Shown here: positions 26,767-34,268 of the stretch, one piece after another
Numbering within the stretch: position 1 is the stretch's first letter
Layout of the letters: each line of letters opens with the position of its first letter
Origin: a bacterium
GTDB taxonomy: Bacteria; Pseudomonadota; Alphaproteobacteria; Caulobacterales; Caulobacteraceae
Direction of reading: 5' to 3'
DNA length: 64,000 bases
NCBI GenBank assembly: GCA_030824495.1
Contig: JAVBXP010000015.1
Location: forward strand, 62,001-126,000
Program-made: the position numbers and the translations under genes
The notes under the pieces: model-generated
Databases searched by the model: none
The model's input: the letters and a program-made list of their open reading frames with translations, nothing else
What the model was told of the DNA's origin: nothing

Positions 26767-27747
26767 GTGATCAGCTTCCAATCCGTCGGCAAGACCTTTG
26801 CGCGCGCGCCTGCGCCGGCCTTGGTTGACGTCAGCCTAGAGGTCGCGCCGGGCGAGGTGTTCGGCGTGATCGGCCAGTCGGGGGCCGGAAAGTCGACCCT
26901 GATCCGGCTGATCAACGGCATTGAGCGGCCTAGCCTTGGCCGGGTGATCACTGATGGCGAGGATGTCGGCGCCCTGGACGCGGGCGGCCTGCGGGGCCTT
27001 CGTCGCCGGGTCGGCATGATCTTCCAGCACTTCAACCTGCTGTCGTCGAAAACGGTGGCGGCGAATGTCGCCTTCCCGCTGAAAGTGGCCGGCGTGCCGC
27101 GCGGCGAGATCGGCCCGCGTGTCGCCGAACTGCTGGATCGCGTCGGTCTGGCGGAACACGCCCACAAATATCCGGCCCAGCTTTCCGGCGGTCAGAAGCA
27201 GCGGGTCGGCATCGCCCGGGCGCTGGCCAACGGCCCGAAAATTCTGCTGTGCGACGAGGCGACCAGTGCGCTGGATCCCCAGACCACCGAACAGATCCTG
27301 GACCTTCTGGCCCGGCTGAACAGGGAGCTTGGCCTGACCATCGTGCTGATCACCCATGAGATGGAGGTGATCCGCCGGGTCTGCCATCGCGTCGCGGTGC
27401 TGGACGCCGGCGCGGTCGTCGAGAGCGGCGAGGTGGCCGAGGTCTTCCTGCATCCGCAGCATCCCGTCACGCGCGCCTTAGTGGCCGATGCCGCCGGCCT
27501 GGTCGCGGCCAAGGGCCAGGGCGCGGGGCCGACCTTGCGCCTGACCTTCCGGGGCGCGGCGACCTATGAACCGATCCTGGGCCGCATCGCCCGTGACACC
27601 GGCGTCGATTATTCGATCCTGGCTGGCCGCATCGACCGGATCCGCGATGAGCCCTATGGTCAACTGCTGGTCTCGCTGGTGGGCGGCGACGTCGCCGAGG
27701 CGCGGGCGCGCCTGATCGCCGCCGGCGTCCGGGTCGAGGAGGCCTAG
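26767..27747 (+). CDS. metN: Methionine ABC transporter ATP-binding protein MetN
   Basis: MetN is the ATPase of the MetNIQ importer for D- and L-methionine. The 326-residue protein has Walker [10 protein letters not shown] (36-44), signature [15 protein letters not shown] (from 140), Walker [13 protein letters not shown] and the switch His in [10 protein letters not shown]-terminal NIL domain (about 240-326, [24 protein letters not shown]) lets methionine inhibit transport. The GTG start at 26767 follows a 107-bp gap. metI begins three bases after the stop, so the three met genes form one operon. Confidence 0.93.
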   Translation: MISFQSVGKTFARAPAPALVDVSLEVAPGEVFGVIGQSGAGKSTLIRLINGIERPSLGRVITDGEDVGALDAGGLRGLRRRVGMIFQHFNLLSSKTVAANVAFPLKVAGVPRGEIGPRVAELLDRVGLAEHAHKYPAQLSGGQKQRVGIARALANGPKILLCDEATSALDPQTTEQILDLLARLNRELGLTIVLITHEMEVIRRVCHRVAVLDAGAVVESGEVAEVFLHPQHPVTRALVADAAGLVAAKGQGAGPTLRLTFRGAATYEPILGRIARDTGVDYSILAGRIDRIRDEPYGQLLVSLVGGDVAEARARLIAAGVRVEEA

Positions 27748-27750
27748 GGG

Positions 27751-28407
27751 ATGCTCGGCAACATCAACTGGGCCGATATCGGCCAGGCGACCCTCGACAC
27801 CCTGGTGATGCTCGGCGGGTCGCTGGCGTTCTCGGTGCTGCTCGGCCTACCGCTGGGCGTTATCCTGTTCCTGACGAGCGCCAGGCAACTGCTGGCCAAC
27901 CGCCCGGTGAACATGGCGCTGTCGTTTGCGGTCAATGTCCTGCGCTCGGTGCCGTTCGTGATCCTGCTGATCGTGATGATTCCGCTGACCGTGTTGCTGG
28001 TCGGGACCTCGCTGGGCGTGGCAGGGGCCATCCCGCCCTTGGTGCTCGGCGCCGCGCCCTTCTACGCCCGCCTGGTCGAGACGGCGTTGCGTGAGGTGGA
28101 CAAGGGTGTGATCGAGGCCGGGCAGGCCATGGGCGCGACCCCTCGCCAGATCGTGTTCGGAGCGCTGCTGCCTGAGGCCATGCCAGGCATCATCGCCGGC
28201 GCCACGGTCACGGCGATCGCCCTGGTGTCCTACACCGCCATGGCCGGTGTCGTCGGCGCGGGCGGGCTGGGCGACCTGGCCATCCGCTTCGGCTATCAAC
28301 GCTTCCAAACCGACGTCATGGTGGTGACCGTCGTCCTGTTGTTGGCCCTGGTCCAAGGGCTGCAATGGGCCGGCGACCGCCTGATCATCAAGGTCAGCCG
28401 ACGCTGA
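27751..28407 (+). CDS. metI: Methionine ABC transporter permease MetI
   Basis: This 218-residue inner-membrane permease has five hydrophobic segments and the ABC-permease EAA loop (EAGQAMGATPRQIVFGALLPEAMPGI, near residues 118-143). RSVPFVILLIVMIPLT is typical of MetI. It pairs as a dimer with two MetN subunits. The ATG at 27751 follows the metN stop by three bases; the AGGGG at the junction acts as ribosome site. metQ follows 17 bases after the stop. Confidence 0.94.
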   Translation: MLGNINWADIGQATLDTLVMLGGSLAFSVLLGLPLGVILFLTSARQLLANRPVNMALSFAVNVLRSVPFVILLIVMIPLTVLLVGTSLGVAGAIPPLVLGAAPFYARLVETALREVDKGVIEAGQAMGATPRQIVFGALLPEAMPGIIAGATVTAIALVSYTAMAGVVGAGGLGDLAIRFGYQRFQTDVMVVTVVLLLALVQGLQWAGDRLIIKVSRR

Positions 28408-28424
28408 CCCGACAAGGAGTTTCG

Positions 28425-29231
28425 ATGTCCGCCATCCGCCGCACAGTGATCCTCGCCGCCGCCGCTCTGGCGCTGGCCGCCTGCGGCAAGCAGGCCGCCC
28501 AGACCGGCGCCGCCGACACCCTGGTCGTCGCCGCCACGCCGGTGCCGCACGCCGAAATCCTGGAGGCCATTCGCCCGATGCTGGCTGAGCAGGGCGTGAA
28601 GCTGGATGTCCGGGTGTTCAACGACTACGTGCAGCCCAACCTGCAGGTGGCGCAAAAGCAGCTCGACGTGAATTTCTTCCAGACGGCGCCGTATCTGGAC
28701 GAGTTCAACAAGGCCCGCGGCACCAATCTGGTCCGGGTGGTCGGCGTTCATATCGAACCGATCGGCGCCTATTCCAAGAAGGTGAAGACGCTCGCCGACC
28801 TGCCCCAGGGCGCGAGCGTGGGCATTCCCAACGAGCCCAGCAACGGCGGCCGGGCCCTGTTGCTGCTGCAGAAGGGCGGCCTGATCACCTTGAAGGATCC
28901 GGCCAACCCGCTCTCGACGCTGAACGACATTGTCGCCAACCCGAAGGGGCTTAAGTTCCGCGAGCTTGAGGCCGCGACCCTGCCGCGCGTGCTGGGCGAA
29001 CTGGACCTGGCGGTGATCAACACCAACTACGTTCTCGACGCCAAGCTCAGCCCGACCAAGGACGCCCTGCTGCTGGAAGACAGCAAGAGTCCCTATGTGA
29101 ACTTCCTGGTCGCGCGGCCTGACAACAAGGACGACCCGCGCGTTCAAAAGCTGGCCGCCGCCCTGACCAGCCCGACCGCGCGCGCCTTCATCGAGAAGAC
29201 CTACGGCGGGGCCGTCCAGCCCGCGTTCTGA
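28425..29231 (+). CDS. metQ: Methionine-binding lipoprotein MetQ
   Basis: MetQ is the substrate-binding lipoprotein of the methionine importer. The 268-residue precursor has a short signal with lipobox LALAAC, so Cys20 is lipidated. Then come VVAATPVPHAEIL, KLDVRVFNDYVQPN and LDVNFFQTAPYLDEFN, the NlpA-family ligand-binding segments. The ATG at 28425 is chosen because AAGGAG lies just upstream (28414-28419) and the signal peptide begins there. The frame is open further upstream within metI. A GC-rich palindromic repeat follows the stop. Confidence 0.95.
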   Translation: MSAIRRTVILAAAALALAACGKQAAQTGAADTLVVAATPVPHAEILEAIRPMLAEQGVKLDVRVFNDYVQPNLQVAQKQLDVNFFQTAPYLDEFNKARGTNLVRVVGVHIEPIGAYSKKVKTLADLPQGASVGIPNEPSNGGRALLLLQKGGLITLKDPANPLSTLNDIVANPKGLKFRELEAATLPRVLGELDLAVINTNYVLDAKLSPTKDALLLEDSKSPYVNFLVARPDNKDDPRVQKLAAALTSPTARAFIEKTYGGAVQPAF

Positions 29232-29241
29232 TGGCGAGTTG

Positions 29242-29350
29242 CTCCCCCACTGGGGGAGCTGCCAGCCGCATGGCTGACAGAGGGGGACTTTGACTCCTGC
29301 CGCTGCCCCCTCCGTCGCGCTTCGCGCGCCACCTCCCCCAGCGGGGGAGG
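29242..29350. repeat. Palindromic repeat (CTCCCCCACTGGGGGAG type) at the metQ/asd convergent junction
   Basis: The element opens with the hairpin CTCCCCCACTGGGGGAG and closes with CCTCCCCCAGCGGGGGAGG. Inside, CAGAGGGGG faces CCCCCTCCG, and small hairpins CAGCCGCATGGCTG and CGCGCTTCGCGCG are present. This is the form of a dispersed repeat seen in Caulobacter-like genomes. It fills the gap between two genes that end facing each other. Confidence 0.8.
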
Positions 29351-29359
29351 ATCTTCGGT

Positions 29360-30403
29360 CTAGGCGGCCAGGCGCTCGGCGATCTGCACGGCGTTCAGCG
29401 CCGCGCCCTTCAGCAGTTGATCGCCGACCACGAAGATACTCAGTGTACGGCCCGACGGATCGGACAGGTCGCTGCGGATGCGGCCGACCAGCACGTCGTC
29501 CTGGCCCGAGGCCTCGTTCGGCATCGGGTAGTGGTTGCGCAGGGCGTCGTTGACGAGGCGCACGCCAGGAGCCTCCGCCAGCCAAGCCTCGGCCTGAGCC
29601 GGCGTCACAGGCTGCTCGAACTCGATGGTCAGGGCCATGGAGTGGGCGCGCAGCACGGGCACCCGGACGCAGGTGAAGGACAGGCGCATGTCGGGCGTGG
29701 ACATGATCTTGCGGATCTCCTCCATCGCCTTCATCTCCTCGCCGTTATAGCCGGTGTCGGCCTCGATGCCGGCGTTGTGGCTGAACAGGTTGAAGGCGTA
29801 GGGGTGCGGCAGGACCTTCGGCGCAAACTGTTCCCCGGCCAGATAGGCGGCGGTGGACTGCTGCAGCTCCTCCATGGCCGCCGCGCCGGCGCCGGACGCT
29901 GACTGGTAGGTGGCGCCGATCACGCGCTGGATCGGGTTCTGGGCGTGCAGCGGCTGGAGGGCCATGACCGCGATGGCGGCGACGCAGTTGGGGTTGGCGA
30001 TGATGCGCGGGCGATCGGCCAGCAGGCCGCCGTTCACCTCAGGCACCACCAGCGGGATCTCGGCCTGCATGCGGAACGCCGAGGAGTTGTCGACCACCAG
30101 CGCGCCCTTGGCTGCGGCGATCGGAGCGAACTCGCGGCTGATCGAGGCGCCGGCCGCGAAGATGGCGATGTCGACCCCGGTGAAGCTGTCGGCGGTCAGG
30201 GCCTCGACGGCGACCGGGCGGCCTTGGAAGCTATAGGTTCGGCCGGCCGAGCGTGGCGAAGCCAGCAGCTTCAACGAGCGGACGGGGAAATTGCGACGCG
30301 CCAGGCAATCCATCAGCTCGACGCCGACCGCGCCGGTGGCGCCGACGATGGCGATATTGAACAGGCGTTGTGCGGCGGGGCGGGCGGTCTCGGTCGAAAG
30401 CAT
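29360..30403 (-). CDS. asd: Aspartate-semialdehyde dehydrogenase
   Basis: Asd reduces aspartyl phosphate to aspartate semialdehyde, the branch point to lysine/diaminopimelate, threonine and methionine. The 347-residue protein has the NADP-binding IAIVGATGAVGVEL (residues 17-30), the nucleophile C140 in IIANPNC and the substrate-site block TYQSASGAGAAAMEEL. EADTGYNGEEMKAMEE is also typical. The ATG at 30403 has GGAGATGAG upstream, and GACCCC touches the start codon. The leader contains a hairpin that could compete for that region. It is convergent with metQ. Confidence 0.96.
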   Translation of the reverse strand: MLSTETARPAAQRLFNIAIVGATGAVGVELMDCLARRNFPVRSLKLLASPRSAGRTYSFQGRPVAVEALTADSFTGVDIAIFAAGASISREFAPIAAAKGALVVDNSSAFRMQAEIPLVVPEVNGGLLADRPRIIANPNCVAAIAVMALQPLHAQNPIQRVIGATYQSASGAGAAAMEELQQSTAAYLAGEQFAPKVLPHPYAFNLFSHNAGIEADTGYNGEEMKAMEEIRKIMSTPDMRLSFTCVRVPVLRAHSMALTIEFEQPVTPAQAEAWLAEAPGVRLVNDALRNHYPMPNEASGQDDVLVGRIRSDLSDPSGRTLSIFVVGDQLLKGAALNAVQIAERLAA

Positions 30404-30459
30404 GGGGTCTCATCTCCAGTGTGATCCAGAGGCCGAGGGGCTTTCGCTGTTGGAAGTGC

Positions 30460-30482
30460 GACCCCGGCCTGCCGGCGGGGTC
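30460..30482 (-). promoter_or_regulatory. asd: Hairpin in the asd leader with a competing partner at the start codon
   Basis: In the asd mRNA sense GACCCCG and CGGGGTC (30476-30482 and 30460-30466) form a seven-bp stem. The second arm is also complementary to GACCCC lying directly before the asd AUG (30404-30409). Two exclusive folds are therefore possible. The evidence is complementarity only. The rest of the 30404-30690 gap holds promoter DNA and no convincing gene. Confidence 0.3.
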
Positions 30483-30690
30483 TCGGGGTGCTACGCGGCG
30501 TGCGCGCGCAAACCCCCAAGCCCCGCGGGCATGGTGGTTTTAATCGCGCTTTTAATGGTCGAACGACGCATGGCGCTCCGATATGCCAAATGGGACCTGG
30601 TTGTAAACAGGCTGCTTCGTCTTCAATCCATCTGGAGGGCTCACGCGTTGTTGCTGCGAGATGCGTCTATGGGGGCTGGTTTAGAGATAG

Positions 30691-31314
30691 ATGTCCGACC
30701 ACTGGGCTGAGGAGCAACAGAAGCCGATCTCGGTCGTTCTGCGCGAGCTGTGCGCCGAGGACGACATGCGGCTGGGCGACATCGTCGACCGGTTTGGCCG
30801 CCGCGCGCTCGGGTCTCTGCTGTTCGTGCTGGCTATTCCGAATCTGCTGCCCCTGCCGCCCGGATCGTCGACCGTGCTTGGCGCGCCGCTTTTGTTGCTG
30901 TCGCCGCAGCTCGCGCTGGGGGTTCACGCCCCCTGGCTACCGAACTGGCTGGAGAACCGCACGATATCTGGCGCCGACCTGAGCCGCGCCTTCAACCGCC
31001 TGCTGCCCTGGGTCGAGCGTATCGAGAAGATCTCGCGTCCGCGACTTGGCTTCATGTTCGGCACGATCGGCGACCGGGCGATCGGCGTGATCTGTTCGCT
31101 CCTGTCCTTCGTGCTGATCCTACCGATCCCGCTGGGCAACCTGCTGCCGGCGCTGACCATTGGCGTGCTGGGGTTTGCGCTGCTCCAGCGTGACGGCCTT
31201 TTTGCGGCCGCCGGGTACATTTTGGCGGCATTTAGCGGGCTGCTTTTGTACCTGGCTGCTGACGCCGTGGTCGCCGGTGTTCGCCTTCTCGTGAACTGGC
31301 TCGGGGGTGCTTGA
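30691..31314 (+). CDS. exoD: ExoD-family membrane protein (exopolysaccharide synthesis)
   Basis: This 207-residue inner-membrane protein has an N-terminal cytosolic helix (ISVVLRELCAEDDMRLGDIVDRFGRRAL), then hydrophobic segments and the family motif LAIPNLLPLPPGSSTVLGAPLLLLSPQLALG near residues 47-77. This matches ExoD, first linked to exopolysaccharide production and alkali tolerance in Sinorhizobium; the biochemical role is unknown. GRPRLG-like RPRLGFMFGTIGDR follows a helical hairpin. It lies before hpf but 31 bases apart, so co-transcription is possible. Confidence 0.88.
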   Translation: MSDHWAEEQQKPISVVLRELCAEDDMRLGDIVDRFGRRALGSLLFVLAIPNLLPLPPGSSTVLGAPLLLLSPQLALGVHAPWLPNWLENRTISGADLSRAFNRLLPWVERIEKISRPRLGFMFGTIGDRAIGVICSLLSFVLILPIPLGNLLPALTIGVLGFALLQRDGLFAAAGYILAAFSGLLLYLAADAVVAGVRLLVNWLGGA

Positions 31315-31345
31315 CACCTTTGCCGCAGCGGCGCGTTGATAGGGC

Positions 31346-31984
31346 ATGCAAGTCTTAGTTTCCGGCAAGCATGTCGCCGTTGGAGAGGCCCTGCGGGAGC
31401 GGGTCTCCGACGAAATCACCGGTTCAATCGGCAAATACTTCGACCGTGGCGGTAACGCCGACGTCGTGGTCAGCCGTGAGGGCCATTCCTTCAGGGTCGA
31501 CTGCGCGGTGAAGCTGGCCTCAGGCCAGGCGTTGCAGTCACATGGCCTGGGCACGGACGCTCATGGCGCCTTCGATGCGGCCTTGGCCAAGATCGAGACG
31601 CGCATCCGCCGCTACAAGCGGCGGCTGAAGAGCCACTCGGCGGCGGCTACGGCCAAGCAAGCCGAGACGGCGTCCTATTTCGTCATCCGAGCGCCCGAGG
31701 GCGAAGATGATGTCGAGTGGGACGAGGGCGAAACGTCGCAGGACTCCGATACGCCGCCTTCGGGAATGGTTATCGCAGAAACCGAAAGGCCGGTTCGCGA
31801 GATGACCGTTTCCATGGCGGTCATGGAGTTGGACTTGACGGAATCTCAAACAATCGTGTTTAGGAACGCCGCTCACGGGGGATTGTCCGTGGTGTACCGC
31901 CGGCCGGATGGAAATATCGGCTGGATCGATCCTGAACGTACGAAATCGCTTAATGGGACCGGAGTGAACGGAGTCAGCGCCTAG
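31346..31984 (+). CDS. hpf: Ribosome hibernation promoting factor, long form
   Basis: Hpf blocks the decoding site of idle 70S ribosomes, and the long form dimerises them into 100S particles. The 212-residue protein has an N-terminal RaiA/YfiA domain (VSGKHVAVGEALRERVSDEI to ETRIRRYKRRLKSH, residue 92), an acidic linker, and a C-terminal dimerisation domain (VMELDLTESQTIVFRNAAHGGLSVVYRRPDGNIGWIDP). In many bacteria it lies directly behind rpoN; here metNIQ, asd and exoD intervene. ptsN follows after 68 bases, keeping the hpf-ptsN pair. Confidence 0.94.
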   Translation: MQVLVSGKHVAVGEALRERVSDEITGSIGKYFDRGGNADVVVSREGHSFRVDCAVKLASGQALQSHGLGTDAHGAFDAALAKIETRIRRYKRRLKSHSAAATAKQAETASYFVIRAPEGEDDVEWDEGETSQDSDTPPSGMVIAETERPVREMTVSMAVMELDLTESQTIVFRNAAHGGLSVVYRRPDGNIGWIDPERTKSLNGTGVNGVSA

Positions 31985-32052
31985 GCGCTGAGTTCCGCCG
32001 ATCCCGAGCATCGTGCGCCGGGGCTGTTTTCGAGTTTGGGCGTCACGAAACT

Positions 32053-32517
32053 ATGCAGATAGGCGACATACTGGACCGCGGCGCGATCGCGGGGCGGGCC
32101 AGCGCGCCGAACAAGCGTCAGGCCCTGGCTCTCGTGGCTGAATTGGCCGCGCGCAATTTCGGCCTGGATGCGGGCGTGGTGCTCGACGCTCTGATGGAGC
32201 GCGAGGCCGCCGGTTCGACCGGCGTCGGCTATGGCGTCGCCGCGCCCCATGCCAGGCTCGACGGACTGACCCGAATGCGCGGCGTGTTCGTGCGCCTGGA
32301 TCAGCCGGTTGCGTTCGATTCCGTCGACGATCAGCCTGTGGACCTGATCTTCGCGCTGTTCGCGCCGCCGAACGCGAGCTCGGAGCACTTGCGGGCCTTG
32401 GCCCGTGTTTCACGGATGCTGCGCCAGGGCGACGTGCGCGAGCATCTGCGCCAAGCGCGTACGCCTGACGCCATTCACGCCTTGCTGGTGCAGGAGCGGC
32501 CCTCAGCGGCCGCCTGA
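32053..32517 (+). CDS. ptsN: PTS IIA-like nitrogen-regulatory protein PtsN (EIIA-Ntr)
   Basis: PtsN is the end acceptor of the nitrogen phosphotransferase chain (EI-Ntr, NPr, EIIA-Ntr). It is phosphorylated on a His and controls potassium and carbon/nitrogen balance and the stringent response by protein contact. The 154-residue protein is of normal length and has the phosphorylation site GVGYGVAAPHARLDGL, with H66. It lies behind hpf, the usual place. A perfect ten-bp hairpin follows the stop. Confidence 0.95.
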   Translation: MQIGDILDRGAIAGRASAPNKRQALALVAELAARNFGLDAGVVLDALMEREAAGSTGVGYGVAAPHARLDGLTRMRGVFVRLDQPVAFDSVDDQPVDLIFALFAPPNASSEHLRALARVSRMLRQGDVREHLRQARTPDAIHALLVQERPSAAA

Positions 32518-32579
32518 CGCCCCAGGTCGCCGTTTAGGCGGCCGGGGTTGGATTTCCTTCGAATAGGGGAGCGGGCGCT

Positions 32580-32604
32580 CCCAGGCCCTTCTGCAGGGCC
32601 TGGG
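32580..32604. terminator. Perfect 10-bp hairpin between convergent ptsN and the DUF1150 gene
   Basis: CCCAGGCCCT (32580-32589) pairs fully with AGGGCCTGGG (32595-32604) around the loop TCTGC. No T-run follows on either strand, so it is either a weak two-way terminator or an mRNA-end protecting hairpin. Confidence 0.55.
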
Positions 32605-32614
32605 TGTGGATACG

Positions 32615-32872
32615 CTAGTGGACTGACACCGGGGCCAGTTCGTGGGCTAGGGCCGCGGCCATGGCCGAGTCCTTGTCGGTCAGCACCGCCAGGCGCTCTC
32701 CGTCGGCGCGGTGCACCGCATAGAGAACCTGATCGGGATCGAGCTGAAAGCCTTGGATCTGCGATGCAGGGGTATTCGCAATGATCTCCGACGCCCGGAT
32801 TGGACGGACATAGACGAGGTCCGGCGCACCCAGAGCGGCAAAGGCTTCAGTCGTAAGATTCGGCGTCATCAT
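32615..32872 (-). CDS. DUF1150 family protein
   Basis: This is an 85-residue protein of unknown function (NLTTEAFAALGAPDLVYVRPI, then GFQLDPDQVLYAVHRADGERLAVLTDKDSAMAAALAHEL). Small DUF1150 proteins are common in alphaproteobacteria and often lie next to hsp20, as here, 41 bases after it on the same strand. That suggests co-expression under heat stress. The ATG at 32872 (or 32869) has GGAGG five (or eight) bases upstream; the longer reading from 32893 lacks a ribosome site. Confidence 0.8.
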   Translation of the reverse strand: MMTPNLTTEAFAALGAPDLVYVRPIRASEIIANTPASQIQGFQLDPDQVLYAVHRADGERLAVLTDKDSAMAAALAHELAPVSVH

Positions 32873-32913
32873 GACCACCTCCATAAAACTCAACGCGTCG
32901 AACGGCCGCCGGT

Positions 32914-33327
32914 TCAGCCGGCCGTCTTGATCTGGATTTGCTGAACGCGACGCTCCGGCTCGGGCCGGGACAGGTCGATGTGCAGAAGTCCATGTTCCAG
33001 GGTCGCGCCCTCGACGATCATCCCGTCAGCCAGGATGAAGGTTCGGATGAAGCCGCGCGCCGCGATGCCGCGGTGCAGGTAGGCCTCGTCGGTGACGCTC
33101 TCCCGCTTTCCGGCCACGATCAGCTGACGGTCCTCCACGGTGACGTGAAGCTGGTCGGGGGTGAACCCGGCCACAGCCAAGGTGATCCGCAGCGAGCCTT
33201 CGCCGCGATCTTCGACATTGTAGGGCGGGTAGCTTTCAGCTGCGGCCTTGGCGGCGCGCTCAATCAAGCTACGGGTGTGATCGAAGCCCAGCAGGAAGGG
33301 GCTGTCGAAGACGATCGGCCGGTTCAT
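32914..33327 (-). CDS. Small heat shock protein Hsp20 (IbpA-like)
   Basis: This is a 137-residue ATP-independent holdase that binds unfolding proteins. The alpha-crystallin domain runs from about residue 35 (YPPYNVEDRGEGSLRITLAVAGF) to 125, with the conserved LEHGLLHIDLSRPEPE block. The N-terminus MNRPIVFDSPFLLGFDHTRSLIER and the C-terminal IQI contact motif resemble IbpA/HspH class A proteins. The ATG at 33327 has AGGA seven bases upstream, and that AGGA lies in a ROSE-like hairpin. DUF1150 follows in the same operon. Confidence 0.93.
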   Translation of the reverse strand: MNRPIVFDSPFLLGFDHTRSLIERAAKAAAESYPPYNVEDRGEGSLRITLAVAGFTPDQLHVTVEDRQLIVAGKRESVTDEAYLHRGIAARGFIRTFILADGMIVEGATLEHGLLHIDLSRPEPERRVQQIQIKTAG

Positions 33328-33386
33328 TCCAGAGTCCTCAGTTTAAGCGACTCACCGAACCCCGCCCAAGAAGGCGCGGGTTCCGG
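33328..33386 (-). promoter_or_regulatory. ROSE-like RNA thermometer in the hsp20 5' UTR
   Basis: In the mRNA sense, the hairpin at 33353-33332 pairs GAGUCGCUU with the strand containing UGAGGACUC. The Shine-Dalgarno AGGA (33338-33335) sits against UCGCU with one unpaired G, which is the signature of the ROSE element (U-U/C-G-C-U opposite AGGA, bulged G). A second, longer GC-rich stem (33386-33355) lies upstream. Warming would melt the last hairpin and free the ribosome site. Confidence 0.75.
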
Positions 33387-33443
33387 TTGGAACTCATTTG
33401 GCGATGATCTGGTTGGATTTCAACGGGAGCCTGAAAAGGCGAA

Positions 33444-33467
33444 GGCCCGCAGCGTTAACTGCGGGCC
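33444..33467 (-). terminator. Intrinsic terminator of tRNA-Ala
   Basis: GGCCCGCAG (33444-33452) and CTGCGGGCC (33459-33467) form a nine-bp perfect stem with a six-base loop. In the minus direction it lies just past the tRNA-Ala end and is followed by TTCGCCTTTTC. Confidence 0.7.
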
Positions 33468-33471
33468 TCCA

Positions 33472-33547
33472 TGGTGGAGCTAAGCGGAGTCGAACCGCTG
33501 ACCTCTTGAATGCCATTCAAGCGCTCTACCAGCTGAGCTATAGCCCC
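33472..33547 (-). tRNA. tRNA-Ala (anticodon GGC)
   Basis: A 76-base cloverleaf. The acceptor is GGGGCTA/TAGCTCC with one G-U pair, and the D-arm is AGCTCAGCTGGTAGAGC. The anticodon stem CTTGA/TCAAG encloses loop ATGGCAT with GGC, and the T-arm is GCGGTTCGACTCCGC. The CCA is encoded. A terminator hairpin follows. Confidence 0.97.
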
Positions 33548-33675
33548 GAAGGTCTCGGGTTCTTCGTAGGTCGCCCCCCGAAGAGGCGCGGAACCTAGTC
33601 TGAGAGTTTGGCTCGATCAACCCACTCTGAAAGTTTTTTTTGTGGGTCGATCGAGCCCTTATTCAATAAGGGTTT

Positions 33676-34143
33676 TTAGCGGTCGTCCTCGTCGCCTTCA
33701 CCCGGAAGGCCTTCGATTTCGGTGTCGTCGAAGTCGTCGTCTTCCTCGTCTTCAAGGAAGGGCACGTCCGCGTCGTCTTCGTCCTCGAGGTCGTCCTCGG
33801 TGAACTCGGAGAGCTGGTCTTCCGCCGGGGCGTCGGGCGCCTCGTCGTCGTCGTCGGAAACGAGGGGAACCTCGTCGGCGACTTCGTCCAGTTCCGGGGT
33901 CGTGGCTTCTTCTTCCTCGTCTTCGTCCTCGGCCTTCGGCTTGCCGCGGACTTGATCCTCGGCGTCGTCTAGGTCGTGGTCGACGGGCGCCGCGCGAGCG
34001 CGAACGCGACGGTTACGGACCGCTTCGTCGGGGTCAAATTCATGACCACACTTCGGGCAGACGGCGGGGCGTCGCGTCAGGTCGTAGAATTTGGCCTGGC
34101 AGTTGGGGCAAATTTGCTTTGCACCCAGTTCGGGATTAGCCAA
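33676..34143 (-). CDS. TIGR02300 / FYDLN acidic domain protein
   Basis: This protein of about 155 residues has an N-terminal zinc-ribbon (C12, C15, C29, C32 in [21 protein letters not shown]) containing the FYDLx motif. An extremely acidic tail runs from residue 60 to the end (for example EDEDEEEEA and [10 protein letters not shown]). Its function is unknown. It is an alphaproteobacterial marker usually found beside aroA, as here. I place the start at the TTG at 34143 because family members begin MANPxLGAKxxCPNC; the ATG at 34197 would add 18 residues with no clear ribosome site. It is divergent from aroA. Confidence 0.85.
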   Translation of the reverse strand: MANPELGAKQICPNCQAKFYDLTRRPAVCPKCGHEFDPDEAVRNRRVRARAAPVDHDLDDAEDQVRGKPKAEDEDEEEEATTPELDEVADEVPLVSDDDDEAPDAPAEDQLSEFTEDDLEDEDDADVPFLEDEEDDDFDDTEIEGLPGEGDEDDR

Positions 34144-34268
34144 GGGGGCTGAGCCTCTCAGAGCGGGTTTTGGAATTGGAGCCGGCTCCCTTGCCATGCG
34201 CGGAGAGCGCTGTCAAAAGCAAACCCCTTTCCAAGAACAGCACGGCCTTAAGGAGGCTTGGCAATCCC

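Noticed and set aside
30531..30710. 59-codon forward ORF before exoD (MVVLIALLMVERR...)
   Set aside because: No ribosome site, no similarity recognised, and it overlaps the exoD start.
31290..31345. Sigma-54 -24/-12 promoter before hpf
   Set aside because: GG and GC doublets do not occur with the required ten-base spacing; TTGACACC alone is not enough.
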